From Leuctra nigra (lineage: Eukaryota > Arthropoda > Insecta > Plecoptera > Leuctridae): a stretch of 64,000 nt of DNA. The stretch spans positions 14,664,345 to 14,728,344 of the forward strand of contig OW203762.1 in the NCBI GenBank assembly GCA_934045905.1. The letters run 5' to 3'. The number at the start of each line of letters is the position of its first letter. The stretch's first letter is position 1. The position numbers were made by a program, and so were the translations under genes. The notes below the pieces were generated by a model. It ran no database searches, had not been told where the DNA came from, and worked only from the letters and a program-made list of their open reading frames with translations. Shown here one piece after another: positions 11,231 through 25,539 of this stretch.

Positions 11231-12430
11231 GAACCTGAATATTTATTTATATCTTGCTTCTTTAAAATAAAACCATAAATTCCTCTTCCAATAAAATGTT
11301 GATTTGTATTATAGAATTGAGTTTATTCCAAAGAAAAGACTGAATACATCGAATTTAAAATCCTTAAGTCCTGTAGGTATTCTCAAAAAATCGTTAATTA
11401 TAATTTACCACGTTTTCGTTTCGCGATATTCTTTAAATGACAAGAATTTAATACCAAGTTATTTAAAAAAAATAATTATACTTCCTCCCTTCTCTCCTAT
11501 AATGTAAATCTCCACGCCATTCAATCCACTCCCTCAGCTCACTGCTTTAGTTAAAATGTTAACGCATACCGTTTCCGATTTAGCTCTGTCGGAGTTGATT
11601 TTTCAATTAAAATTCCATTCGGAATATTTGTCCATTCCTGGCCGCTTGGCGCGTATTTCCTCGTATAGTTGCAGCGAGCCGCAGAGGCCGACTTTCATTA
11701 ATATAGACGCTGTCATTAAGCTCGGTGCAGTAAATAGCGTTGCGTAACTGGCTGGCATGGAACTGAATGATTCAGGATGCTGTCATGGACCACACAATCG
11801 ATAATACTCACACGGAAGGTTGCGAGAGTACTATATAGTATTGTTATTAACTGTTAAACCAACAAGAACTTGAATTATTGAGCGTTCAGGTAGGTGTACT
11901 AATTTGAGTTCTTGATTTTAATAGTGAAAGGCACTCAAGAAAGATTTTTACATGGAAAAAATATGAGATTATGAGATTTTATAAGATTTTGTACTATACG
12001 AAGACGCTCAGTGGACGATTTGATAAGACTTTGTATACATGAGACACCTATGAGACCTGTTCCATGGACATTTCTGTCAGATTATCCATCAGTACAGCGG
12101 AAAAACTATAAATCAATTTTCCAGTGAAATCAAAAGACCGATCATGATAGAAATCAATAGGCAGACGAACAGGATACAAATTAATCTTTTGTGAAAACAT
12201 TGTGTCATCGTATGTAAAAGTAAAATACATAAGATACAGAGATTTGAGCTATAAGCTTACTATAATACACATTTCTTGTAATAAAACACAATTTTAAACA
12301 TATATTTATATTATGATAACGTTTCTTATATTTTATTTATTTGATATATTGCGACATTTATTATATCAATACCTTCAGCACAATTTACGATCATATCAAA
12401 AATACATATTTTCAAAATTGACACTTCGAT
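11231..12430. other. gene-free AT-rich stretch
   Basis: Short ORFs only, with no similarity I recognise; a GC-richer patch lies at about 11560-11760. Confidence 0.4.
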
Positions 12431-15400
12431 TTCTCTCCTCCTCATCCATCAAGATTTGCCAACTGTTGTAGGGCTTCTTTCAGAGCCGGAATCAATGGGA
12501 GTAGTGGATATGGAGGAACAAATCTACTTCTAGTGATGTATTGCTACCGAATTCCTTTGTCGACGCAATAATTCCTGGCGTTTCAGCCTTCGCTTGATTT
12601 CCCCTCGCGAAGAGGTAGTGGAGGTGCCGGGTTCAGCGCTCACTCACTCGTTCCATGAGATCGACAAACTGGAAACCGAGAACTTGTTCCATTGATCTCA
12701 ATATCTCTGAATAAGCTAGGTGTTTTCAATCATGTCAGAAATAAAATCAATATTTCATGATGTTGCATATGAAGGGTATAGGGAGAGAATGATACAAGTC
12801 CTTGGATACAACTGGAAGATGAAGGCGTCAGAAAAGTGGAAGTCCTATGCATATGCATTGACAGCCACAGATTAAATGTTTAAATAATATTTCCTACAAA
12901 CTGAGAACGTATTTTGAAAGTTTATACAAACCACTATCTTATTTTCTTAAAAATGGACTTATAACGTTTTATCCCTGTACCCGGTCATAAATCAATATGT
13001 CCAAAGTATTTAAATAATACTTGGAGAGATCACACAATAATCATTTGGATTACTTGAAATTAACTAAAATTAACTCTTATAAACTGATAAGAAGGTAAAA
13101 AAAGTTATTCAAATAAATATTTCACACAAAAATACTAAACTTTCAGCTCTTATATTTTCTTGATTGATCACGAAGTTAAAGAATTAGTTCATATTATAAT
13201 ATTGTAATATATACAACAACAAAAACGTGCAACCATAGTGAAAGGACACACACACATGTATTCAGGAAGTATGGTGATATAAAGATGATATTTTGCAAGT
13301 TCTTTATGGGATATGAGGCACAAGATAAAGTTCTAAAAAGTGTTATTATTTGTAACATTCGCGCGTATCGGCGAAGTAAACTGGACGAGGTGCCTTTGTG
13401 TTGGCAAGAGTGAAAGAATCCTGGCGTGGGAGGAGACTAGAAGGCAGTGAGTGACTATATTGTATCGTGATTGACAGGTTACTAGGTATCGCCATTACTG
13501 ACTTCCATCTCACCAGCGAGCCCAGGGACCATAGAGAGCGAGAGAGCGAGAGAAGCGCTCTCTTTCAATTGTAAAGCGAGAACCTCCGTCCGAAATGTTG
13601 AGCTACAACGCTGTCATAAAGTATGATTAAATGTGGGAAACATAAATGTATACAAAAACGAATGGCTTATCTCTATGAAATAATAATAATAGCGTGGGAC
13701 ATATGGAAGAAAACATAAAATACAAATAATTTGAATTGTTATATCCACGGTTCAAAACGGAGAAGTTTTAAAATACCTGGAATTGCCCCCGAGTGTCGTA
13801 CATTCTACTTCGTCTTTACATTTCTCCAAGTTTCAAATTATCTCTGTTTTCTTCGCGTTGGATCACTGAAGAAATACCTCCATGTAAAACACTGACTATA
13901 CTTGAGATTGAATAAAATCGGTTGACGTCTTTGAATGATTGTACTATAAAACACACAACCCCATCGCCTAGCAACAAGAACATATATTAACTCGCGTTAT
14001 GAATATTTTAAAATGTCTTTACTCGACATGAAACTTGAATGTGACTGTCATGTGAACTGGGGGATGAGGGGACACGGGAGGAGGGGGTGAATGGCAGAGC
14101 GTCGGAAAGTTGGGCGTCGCTGCACTGTGGAGCTAATTAACGTAAAGGCCAACTTTCAAATAATGCATATACCATCCATCTGGGCCGACATATGCCACGG
14201 TGACGGGCGGTTCATTCAAGTTGAATAATTCAGGTGAGGGTCCTTGCTCATGCTTTGATATCAGCTTCAGTTTGTGTGGACGTTTGGAGAGTGAATGTAC
14301 GCCCAGAATACCGCTGGCAGAACATTAATTCATTAACTGTTCGTTACTTAGAGTTAAATGAAACATGATTTCGAAGTCAAACATTGTATTATGCAAGACG
14401 TGTGGTGGTTGTTACTTGATTCTAAAGCATGTTGGACTTGTAAGCTGTCTGATAAAGATTCATATAGAATCGGTTGTCAAGAAACATTTTCAACCTTAAT
14501 TTTAATGTTGAGCTCGACAGAATTCGATTTATATTACTATCAAGTATCAGACATAAAGTTTTACAGGCTTGTTTACGCAAACAAGATAAAGCAAATCTCA
14601 AAATAAAGCTAAAAAACATATATAATTCTACGAAAATTGATCATGTTGAGACAGGGAAGAGTATAAGTAGGAAATAATAGTCGAATAGCGCGTACCTAAA
14701 CATAGTTTGATCGGTGATCAGAATATTATCCTTCAATATTATCAAGAAATCGTATTTCGAAAACAACAATTTAGAAACAGGAATTTATTTTTGAACTATA
14801 ATCATATTCACGTTCTGTATTTCCACCAATCAAAAGCTCGTTCCAAATCAATGAAAACGACATCACGCAATAAACTCAAGATAGTGGAAACTAAAGTGAA
14901 TTACTAAATAATGTGACTTTTATCAAAAACCAACCCACGAAACCTGATTAGTGATTACCTTGAAACCCCCTTCCAAAAACACGCTCGAAACCGAGCTAAA
15001 GGCAAAGATTCCTAAACCCGATACGACGCGTAAATTGTAATTATTCAAGAGTTGAACACTTATCCTGGTTGACAATAACTTAATGCTTGGCTTCACCGCC
15101 GAACAGAATCCGTGTCTAAGACATTGTTGGCGAAACAAAGCCTGGTGTTAAAATGCGCGTCGCTCGATCTGTGTGTGCTCTGCAAGTCTCTGGCTGGAAT
15201 CCGTGGGGAGTTTAGCCGACGTCTTCTTTACGGAACGCTCGAATCAATTCTTCTAGGCGAATCAACCGTAGCGAGTCGCTCAGCAGGAGGCTGGGCTGAG
15301 TGAAAAGATCTCATTGAACTTTGCCTAGAGGAGATTTTGTTTTTTATTATGCATTTTACCTGTTCAAGGGGCTGTTAAATATTATAAACGTTGAATTTTA

Positions 15401-18400
15401 TATAATACACCCTATATTCAATACTCTTTTGACACATAATAGTTTATTTGACCATATATGGTCAATATCTAAGATATACATTAGGTATAAGAAGACTTGA
15501 GACCAAGCATTTTCGTTGAATTTGCTCTCACGTCTTTTGCAAGAGTTTCTCCATCATCAAGTTTTACAACTTTCACATTCATGTATCGGATTACTCAAAA
15601 CTTTTCTTCTTTCGAAGAAATATTTTACTGATTCACGTATAAATGTAATTATTTTACGTAGAAAATATGTCTAACAGTAAAATGCTCAACACGAACAAAG
15701 AAAATGGGAAATTATATTTGGGAAATCTCTCGTGGCACGAAAGTATTATTAATCGAAAATAACTATAAACGAATTCATGTAATATTCCGTTTAACGACGC
15801 ACGACACGCCAACTGCTCGTTACGGGATGAATCGATTAGTTTTTAGTTGTGTCAACCGAAACTAATGGAGAAGAAATGAAATCACATTTGACGTAATGTT
15901 TCGAGTCATAAAACGTTCGAGTATACATTGGTGTTTACGAATTTGGTGTTTACTATCGTTGTTTTAGAATTGCGATGAAATTTGAGTTTTTCTTCGATAT
16001 AATTTAAAAGTCATTCTGCATCGTCTTTTCATTGGAAAGAATAAACTTGGAGCTAGCAATGTTTCTAGTTTTTGACGTGAATAAAATTATAAAATTTCTC
16101 TGTGTTTCGTATTGTTGTTGTGTGTTGGCTTTGACTTAGGAAGTGTTTGGCAACTTACTGGTGGAGGAGCCGTGTTCCGGGAAGATATATTTCACACCCC
16201 TCTCGTTGTCTTTATGATGGCCATAAAACACAAAAACTTTTCTGCATATTTATCATCAGCATAACTATTGTAAAGAAGAGTAAACATTTAGATTGAACGG
16301 ACCATTATTTCTGCTCATAATTTCCTGCTCTCTTTTCATCTTGTTTTCTGCGTACAACAGGATGCGCGCGCAGGCTCCTTCGCATCACAAAGCTTTCTTA
16401 TCACTTCGATCTGCCACCATCAAATCTATCTTGAAAGTGACGTAATCAGGAAATATCTGTCTTCTTCCGAGGAGCTTTCGGCTGATTTGGCGCTTCATAA
16501 AGTCACACCAAACAAAGCATCTTTTACAAAGTTAATCATAAGATCATCTACAGATTTCTTTTGTGTGAAATTGACTTTTACCGGCTCAAGTTCAAACACT
16601 TATCTCTCAATGCCAATCAAAATCTGCTACACATTTATAAATTATAAAATAGTACCCGTTACATATTAATTCGTATATATATCTTCTCCTAAAATACGTT
16701 GTTAAATTCAAGTATTAAACCATCCTCATCTATTCTCTTAAATATTTTACAAACGCCCCATAATTTTGGTCATCGTTCAGACGTCAATAACATGTCCCTC
16801 ACGTTCTACAACACGAAAGAGCACTGAAGTGAAATTGCGAATTAATAACCCATAGCAACAGCGACAAATCATAAACCAACGAACACCTACACGTCAGGGG
16901 AAAACTGAGGGGTTTGCTAATTAACGAAAGGAGTCTAATTGTTTATTCTGTGTCTCTATCACAGAGGCTGTAAAGGAGTAGACTCTGCGTAAGCTACACA
17001 CGCAGTTCGTCGGCAATAACTCGGGTAGTGAATATGAATTAGGTTTGCTTGTTTAGTGGTCTCGTATTATATTGCTCTGACGGATTCTGGAATGTTGTCC
17101 TTCACGAGTTCATTGGGGAATTCCTGGACGTCGCGAGAGTGAGTCGAGTACACAAAGACGGGAGAGATGTGGGTTCAAGTTTAGTCCCGTCTGGAGGGAA
17201 AAGGGGAAAGGGGGATGAGAAATGGATCCGACATATTTCAGATCTGATCGGGAACCATTGAGATTTCGCTCGTGTAAATATCACTCCCGTACTGTAACTA
17301 TTTACTCTAAGGAATGCTCAAGTTAATTTAAGTTTTACTCTATTGGTTGTTTGCTTCAGACTTTTCATCAACTTCACTGACATGAGAACCAATTAAAATC
17401 CTTTCCCAATGACCTAGAAAGCTAGTTCTACGTAATTATTTGAAAAGAACGGACGAGCCAACTCATTCACGGATTTGCCTGGAATAATTTCCTCCTACTC
17501 GTGATTATATCGATGTATTCGACGTCAGAATCTTCCTTCTCATTTTCTCCTCTTCACTTCGAATCCTTGACGATAAATGTCAAACCAAGCGCATTACAGT
17601 AATTACCGTATAATGAGGTGACCTCCCCCCGCCCCCCGCCACCCGCCACAGCATCCCCCCACCACCTCTGCTTCCCGGACTGAGACAGTAATACGATTCA
17701 CAAACAAGGATCACCTCCTCGGAATCCACGCAAAGTTATTTGAGTAAACTCATCCTCATTACACAGAGCCCATGAATCGTGTTACTCAATTTGTTAATTG
17801 GAAGTAAGATGGTTGTCAATGAAATACTATACCGTAGTGGGAGTGATCAGCGCCCACCATGTTGTTATCTGTAAAATGTGGGACTTAATGGACCTCACAT
17901 CAACGTTATTGTAACAACGAAGTGAGGTTGGAAATTTGGTATTTTCTGATGACTTCTGAATGATCTGTGGAATGTCCATAACATATAATATGTTCTTAAT
18001 CATGTCTTAAGATATTATGTTCGGTTTGATATAAAATAATTTCAGAACGAAATAATTTCGTTTGAGTTATAGAATAAAGACCTGTGATACAACCTTTCAA
18101 TTTTTTCTTTCAATTTTTGTTACAAAGTATACAGTATTAGGGTTTTGGATTCATGTGGGTTTGAGACCAAACCAAATGTTATCTATATAGTATTTCTCTT
18201 TAGTGATACATTTTTATTTGAACATAGAGAAAGCAATCTATTATGTGTTATAAGCATGTAACGCAAAAGCCGTGCACAAAGCTTATGAACGGAATTGTAT
18301 TTGATTGTAGCTGCATTAAAATAGTCTCATCCTTTTTCCAGTACGTGAGTTTAAAACAAGAGATAGAGAGACCACTCGGACACAGGAAAGCTACTAAACA

Positions 18401-21200
18401 GACAATGAAAGCAACACACATGTACCTTTGCTGTAATTGGGTTGTGAATAATATATATTCCCTTCTGAATTTGCGAGTGTCGTCTCGATGGGCGGAAACG
18501 TGAATAAACCTAGACAGAGCATTTAATTACTAGGTATATTTGTTGTGTAAATGCAGACGAAACTTGTGTGCAATGCAGTGCACAAATCTCTGGCAATACT
18601 AAGAAATAAAATTACAATAATAGACGGTTTGTCGGAAATGGTGGATGAAAACCGGTGAGCAAAGAAAATCCCAGTGTTTTCCAGAAGCGACCAAAAGTCT
18701 CACAAAGCTTCAGATCTCGAAATTTAAGACTGTTTTCATCTCCATATTAAACACCGCATTTATAATTAAGAAGTATATACTATAGAATTTCAAGCCGAAA
18801 GCAAAAAGTTCTACTACATTTATGCGTCTGGTTTAAAGAGGTGGTAATAGCGTGTTTTAATTGTAATTTATTCCTAAATCCCTTACCTAATAACCATAAC
18901 GTCTAAATGTTAATATGGACCAGCCGGTAATAAATTATCATATACGCGATAATTCTCTGTGGTGGCGGAACATCGCTGCTAAAAGCAAAGCAACCCTCGA
19001 CAGCTGCCCTGACTGCTCCTCAGTGGAACGTGGGACGCGAAGAGATCACGTTTTAGTGGCTTGCCACTTCGCAGACAGTCCTGGATCAAAAGTTCTTCCA
19101 GCTTTCATCTCGACGGGGGTCAGCTCTATTAACATTTAAATGTGGAAATGGGAACGTTTTCTGATTTTCAGGATGAAACTTTAAGTTTCGGGAACCCTTA
19201 CACAAAATTAGTACTTTCAACGTGACTCGATAACGTCAGGTTTGCATCTTTGTTCATTTTGAGAACCGTTTCTTATATAAATCTAGTACTGAGCAATACC
19301 AAAGCAATACATATAATAGAAAAGTACCTATTGACATTAGTAAATATTTTAAAGAAAGTTATAATTCCGAAATAATGCACAAAAATCAAGAACCAAAATA
19401 TGTAATCCAGATCCTCAATCCCACTAGGACGAATAAGACACAAAAACCGTTTAGATTATTGTAAACATGTTTGCGGAGTAAAATAACCTTAAAGTTTGGC
19501 CAAAGAAGTTTCGTGCAGTGTGCCCTGATAAACACGAGCATTGAGAATAGAGAAAGACGTAATACATACATCTTTGAATAATGTTACCAGGCGATGGGGA
19601 CAACATATCCTGTAGGGGACAGTCTAGACAATGTAATGCTGAAAGTTGACATAGTTTCGTGTCAGGAATGCATTGCCATGTTCTTGCATACACATATTTT
19701 CCTATTTTGAACAGATATTATGCATCAAATCTTCAAAACTTTGATTCAGTGAGGCCACAAAATAAAATAAAATACGTGTGGGTATGTTGGACCAATACTT
19801 TGTCAGTACAGATTAGAGACATACATCTTCTTCACAACTTGATATCCACTTCGGTATCATTATCCCAAGAACTGTTCACATTTCATTCCAATTGGCTTGT
19901 TTAAATCTTAAAACGTCCGTCAAATGCATGCTCGGATAGAGGAACACACATAACACACGAAGATGCTTCAGAAGACAGCATCCTCGAGTAGGTTTCCGAT
20001 CATCTTGCATTATCAGACTTTGAATAGCAACAATCAGACAGGAATCAAGAGATGCTGTGTGGTTGGTCGGATTGATATGCGAGACAAATCACAATCTGGA
20101 GTCAATTCCAGGGGCAGTGAGGTGAGGCAAGTTGTTGCATTCAGTAGTAGAATTATATCCAATATCGGAGGATATTCATGGTTTAGATTACATTTTATCT
20201 GTATTTTATTGAAAGCTTCCTAACTGGGAACTTTAGTGATCGTGCGTTTTACCATGCTGACTTGACAACAATTGCAAAGTTAGCGAAGAAGAAGGAAAAT
20301 CAATTTACTGACGGCTGTCTATAAAAATGGTTGACCAAAAAGTTCAGAGTATAACTTTGAAATTAAAATAATATTTAAATTAATTTACGTTGTTACACTT
20401 GATAAAAAAAATACGCATAATTATATTACGTATATGAAACAATAAAAATTAAACTACCTACAAAACTAAAAAAATCTGGCCCAAAATCCTTTAAACTCTC
20501 ACTGGCAACTTTTGTATCCACTTTTAGTGAACTCTTTTTTGAATTTATCCTAGTTTGACCCTATAGTACCCTTGTTAGTTTGAAACATTATGTTTAAGTT
20601 AGGCTACGATTTATGTAACATATCAATTTAATATGCTTTTATGAACAACTGCAAGAGATCACATTAAATATAGGCCATGATTGCTTACGATGCATGATGT
20701 AACACCAAAGATAGGTCTTTGGACTAAAAAAATCGACGAAATGTTGTTATAGGAAAACGTATTTAAAAGAGATTGTTGGATAGTCGTCAATATTTTGCTG
20801 TTAAGTTTGTTGATTCTATATCACTCTTTCGAACCGTCATCTCATCCCGCTCCGCATCTGAGGGCAAGTGTCGCCTCAACGCTCAAGGTACTTCGCTTTG
20901 GGCAACACAAATATTTGCCGAACGTGATCGCCTCTTGTCGCGATACAGAAGCATCTTGCTCATAATACCAACCTCTTCGATCGGAAACTTGTTCAAACGA
21001 TTTCGTTCTGATCCCCTGACAATGCCATCTGTGCAAAGTACGACGTCTTTAACTCGAGAGTTATATCAAAGTGATCCGTTCGGATGATAACAAAGTCGAA
21101 ATACAACATTTCGAAGAGAAAGTAAAATACATTTTATTGTTCTCGCCTAGTTTCAGAACATAAGTATTTTTCTGTGACTTAAATATTTAAAAGTAATGCA
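12431..21200. other. gene-free stretch with several GC-richer islets
   Basis: AT-rich sequence interrupted by GC-richer, ORF-poor islets near 12440-12680, 13360-13600, 14040-14330, 15060-15310, 16130-16470, 17060-17270, 17540-17720 and 20820-21090. None shows a supported exon; they could be regulatory. A gtttaacgacgcac word at 15789-15802 recurs elsewhere in the window. Confidence 0.35.
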
Positions 21201-21210
21201 CTGCTAATAT

Positions 21211-21273
21211 ATTTCTGTACCACAGAGGTATATTTCTGTACCACAGAGTAATATTTCTGTACCACAGAGGTAA
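21211..21273. repeat. 21-bp tandem repeat, three copies
   Basis: The unit begins atttctgtaccacagag at 21211, 21232 and 21253. Each unit contains a small tctgt-acc-acaga hairpin. It sits at the start of the dispersed repeat copy at 21251-21500, so it may be a local amplification of that element's terminus. Confidence 0.9.
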
Positions 21274-21500
21274 AGGCTGGAAGTCAATTTTACTGATTCT
21301 TAAGGTGAGCTCATAAACCAGTAACTCTGCGTTTATCCAATCATATTGTAATGGTGACATACGTCATGTTGTAATACAATACTTCAATATAAATTTATTT
21401 GTTGACCAGTCAAATGACAATTAATAAAGATTGATTACATAAATCCAAACGAGTTTAGCGTAAAATCTAGAAAATTTACTTCCAACCTGCTGTTTTTACC
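21251..21500 (+). mobile_element. dispersed repeat C, plus-strand copy
   Basis: It shares with the reverse complement of 25540-25790 an ordered series of blocks: ctgta..cagaggtaaaggc, aaggtgagctcataaaccagtaactctg, tccaatcatatt.gtaa.ggtg.cat, and aaaatct(c)gagaaaatt.actt. The family is not known to me; diverged. Confidence 0.6.
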
Positions 21501-23248
21501 TGCAACTCAAACCTTTTGCATCTAATTATTGTTGTAAAGTTTAATAATTCAAACTCAATATGCAGAAAGTAAGATGCAAATCTAATTATTCGTTTGATGA
21601 GAGCACAAAGCATAAAACATGAATGAACATTGTTTTAAACGAATTTGGACTCAACCTTTCTTATAACATGAAGCAGGTATTAGATCATAGCCATCATTCT
21701 TGTCACCACAGTGAACGCAAGACGTCAATTCCAGATGGAAGAGAAAGAAGAGTCTATAACTGCCACTTGATTAAAAAGCCATCCACGCATGCGTAATGCG
21801 GAAAATGTGATTGCAATGGGTGATGTAAACGTCAGTTAAACGACGCCGTGGTGGCGTCATGGCGCCATCTTTAGCCCGATCGATGTATCTACCTGCCAGG
21901 TGGGCAAAGTCCCCACCCGTCCACCCATTTATAAATCAAAACAACGGTTGCCGCATAGACTTTGAACATTCATTGCGAGGAGATAGAATTGGACGTAAAA
22001 CAATAATGTGCTGAAATATTGTTGAAGATCGAGGCATAAAGAAAGCTAGCTAATGGGAAAAGGTAAATATATATTTATTTGAATTATACCACTATTTATG
22101 TTTAGTTCTAAGCTTGAAGGAAGGTGAACGACATTGACTTAGAATGTCCATGAAGGAAAACTTGAAAATGTAAGATTGAGTAGAAAAAACTATAAAAAAA
22201 ACAGCATAAGTATTCTAAAAAAGTTTTTCGGTTCAACATGTAATTCTAAAGGGTAGTTAGTTTTCAATCTAGTAAAATCTTCCTTTTGAAAATGTGTCTT
22301 AAAATTTCCTTGTCCCGGATTTTAGTACAGGAAGTAAAACTGCTTTTCCTGTACTTCTCCGAAATATGCGAAGGGGAAATGACGGTTTTTCATCTGCCTC
22401 ATTTGTAACTGAGTGTAGAGTGATATTGGGATCAAATCGTACGCCAGTTCGAACCCAGGTCGTCTCAGATGCCGACCAAGATAACTACTCGTCTGTTTTT
22501 GAAAATTAATTTTCGTCTGACGAAACTTTTTCACGACATCTTCCAATCAAATCATATGCCACTGAGTTAAAACAAAAATACATTTATTAACGACATATTT
22601 TTTAGGACCGTCGATTGCCAATTTACCTGATTCTTAAGAATTGAACTACTTGATCGCCGATTAAGACCATAACATTTTAATGTAGTTGGGAATAGACCTC
22701 GCTTACAACCAATTTGATTATAATTTTTTTGATAGACGAAAAAAACAACTTCCTCCGACTGTCATAAAGACGATATTTACCCTCTTTTTTATGACTGGCA
22801 TAAATGGTGATCATGCAATAATGTTTTATGATCACTTCCTCCCTGGATGTCTAGAAGAGAAGGTAATCTTTGGGAGGAATATTTATTCTGAATTGACCAA
22901 TGACGGTGGACGGGACACGCCATGAAGGAATCGCGTATTCATGTTGAAGAGGAATTCATTTTTAAACATTTAGTCTGAGTGGATCAAGGGTTCACAGAAT
23001 TACTAAAAAAAATGTTCATCCACAATCTTGATCGGTTAATTCCAAAATTCCAATTGACCAATGTAGATCTGACCAAACTACGACGTCATAAAACAAAAGT
23101 CAATGTTTGGTCACAACCAAAGAGCTTGTATACACAACAAATTGAACACATGATATTATTAGAATAATGTTGAATTCGTACTGAATTTAACAGTTTTACA
23201 ATCAACAAATTGCCGTTAATAATAGTATTGCTTTAAGCTATCTACTTG
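21501..23248. other. gene-free stretch with one islet
   Basis: A GC-richer islet at about 21720-22060 contains catggcgccat and ttataaat followed by atgggaaaag|gtaaat (22052), which superficially resembles a TATA promoter and first exon. The frame does not join RRM exon 1, so I do not call it. A tRNA-like remnant lies at 22420-22500. Confidence 0.35.
22420..22500 (-). mobile_element. possible tRNA-derived SINE remnant
   Basis: On the minus strand, a B-box-like ctgggttcgaactgg follows a weak A-box-like region (tagttatcttggtcggcat). No cloverleaf can be folded by eye. Confidence 0.3.
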
Positions 23249-23256
23249 CATATTGT

Positions 23257-23800
23257 CAGACATGGGCAGTATCTAGATACTTGTATCTTAAGATACGTAT
23301 CTTAGATACACTTGTATCTTGTATCTAGTATTTTAAATACATGAGCCAAATGTATCTGTATCTTGTATTTTAAATACCCATTTCTAAAGTATTTTGTATC
23401 TTTTTTGAAGATTTAAAATACAAGATACATTTTTATGCGCCTAGAATTTCAAAGATAGCTTGATCTCTTGCTTGATTTCAAACAAGCATCAAATAATACA
23501 CGTTGCCGTATTGAATCGATCAAGAAAATGTTAAGTATGTTGCCTTACAAATAGAACAAATTAAAATTTAATTTAGAAAGTAAGTCCCTAAATTTTTTAC
23601 TGTTGGATGATATGTATGAGAATAAAAAAAGGATCTTTAAATGTATCTTTTTTTAAGTATCTAAAGATACTATCTTGTATCTTGTATTTTAAATACATCT
23701 CTAAAATGTATCTTGTATCTTGTATTTTAGATACCCAAATTAAAAGTATCAGTATCTTGTATTCCAAATACATTGAAACAGAGTATTTTGCCCATGTCTG
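23257..23800. mobile_element. hAT-type nonautonomous element with 8-bp target duplication
   Basis: The ends are cagacatgggca at 23257 and the inverted tgcccatgtctg ending at 23800 (cag...ctg, typical of hAT). The flanks are identical 8-bp duplications catattgt at 23249-23256 and 23801-23808. The 544-bp interior is built of many degenerate gtatcttgtattttaaata units in both orientations and has no transposase ORF. Confidence 0.88.
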
Positions 23801-24231
23801 CATATTGTTCAGTCTTAATTAACTTCTTATAAGAGAGGAAGGGCCTTTTTAAGTTGACGAAACTATCCAGTGACAGACGCCATTAAAAAGTAAAACGCTT
23901 TGGCAACATACCTGGCAAAATATAATTTGTTTCGTTGTAGCATCTGTAATAATTGTCCAGCAAATCATCAAACATGATTTATATGATTTAAATATATTGA
24001 TTGTACTATTTCAAGTGATAAATTAAACTAGATTAAACACGTGTGAGCTATTTCTTTGATCTTTCTAAATTTCATTTGTTTGAATGAAAAATTGTTTTTT
24101 CTAACAACCCTGGAGTTACCATGGTAATACTTTTGTCTTTCATAAGGCAACGCCCACCTACATTGGTCAATTGCTTCAGATTATTGTTTGAAATCGTCTA
24201 CAAGTCTAAATTAAATCCAAATATATTGCCA

Positions 24232-24354
24232 GGGGCCCTTACTTATTAAATTCCCAATTCTGATAGAATTCATTTCCATGCAATGTTAATCCTTATGGCC
24301 TTGAGTCGGATTCCATCAGAATTGAATTGGGAAAATGTTCTAGAATAAGGCCCC
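24232..24354. mobile_element. small foldback element (about 123 bp)
   Basis: The left arm ggggcccttacttat...cccaattctgatagaatt is the imperfect reverse complement of the right arm (ggattccatcagaattgaattggga...aataaggcccc). No clear target duplication. Confidence 0.5.
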
Positions 24355-24639
24355 AGATATTAAAATATAAATATTATCATTCTAGCGTATTTTTTTATGA
24401 GTTACTATCAATACAACGGCGGCGCCCAACGTAAAATGCCAAGCAAACTTTCACATTCAGCCGCGTGTTGGCACAATAAGATAACATTATCAAAGTCTTC
24501 ATTATAGAGGTGGAAAATATAATATCTTAGGCAAATTTTAATAATGTTTCATGTTTGCAACTCGTTACATATTTGTCGAACGCGACAAAGCAAAACAACT
24601 AAAACACTCCCACCACAACATCGAGCAAACAAACCTCAA

Positions 24640-25000
24640 CTATCCAGTTACCTAAAGTTCCTCATCTTGACCAGGCCAATCCGCGAGCGAAGATCTGGCC
24701 GTGTTTGACCTCGTGGTACTGCAGCGTGGTGCAAGGGGAGCGGGGGAGCGGGGGGAGCGGGGTCATGTGCGAGGGAGGAAGCAGGTACGAACCACGTCTA
24801 CGTATTGATCGCTACAGGGAGGGAGAGGGGCGCGGCAAAGAGGGTCGAGTTTCCCTCCCCCTCCACCCCCGTGTCGACGACGAGAGATCGAGTTTACATT
24901 GCAGCCCTCACAGCTGACAACCGAGATAGAGCTTTCTCTTCGCGAAATAGACTTTACCTTACTTCGCATATTAACAACAGAGTACAGGTCGAAATTGTTG
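24640..25000. other. GC-rich islet with G-quadruplex motif
   Basis: This is a GC-rich islet. At 24735-24762 four G-runs of 4, 5, 6 and 4 are separated by identical AGC loops, an ideal intramolecular G-quadruplex pattern on the plus strand. Overlapping short ORFs on both strands look compositional. Confidence 0.6.
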
Positions 25001-25539
25001 ATGTTAAGTAGTAGGTTTATGACGGGGGTGTTTATGATTGGTCGAGCAATTATGTCCTGATGGGGAACTTCTTTGGAGTTTGTGCAGAGTGGGATCTAAT
25101 CTCCTGTCATAAATTTAACTCTGGAATGATCTTTAAACATTCCAAAGTCTCGTTTGAGTCTGAAAAGATCATTCGATAAAACGGTTTATTATCCCACTAC
25201 AAATGGTGGCATTTGTGGGATTTATTTTTATTTCGTCAATAACAGTTTTTGTGACAGCAAAGATAAATAAATAGCTTTCTGAAAGGCATACAATTTATAA
25301 AGAGTGATGGAAACGTTTTATTTGCCATTTATATTGGTAAATGTCACGATCTACTGAGCCGATCAAGTACCGAGTTTAATATAGTATTCTGATTTTATTA
25401 AATAAAAGCTATATTTCATATAATATGAATTAGTCCAAAATAGTAAAAGGCATGTGGGAAACATTCCAATCTATTCAAAAGCTAAATTATAACATCTGTA
25501 ACAGTATAACGACTTATAAGTCTGTGCCTCAGAAGTAGA

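Noticed and set aside
22052..22061. ATGGGAAAAG|gtaaat preceded by a TATA-like box, a possible alternative first exon
   Set aside because: Phase 1 at the donor cannot join the phase-0 RRM exon 1 as coding sequence, and there is no other support.
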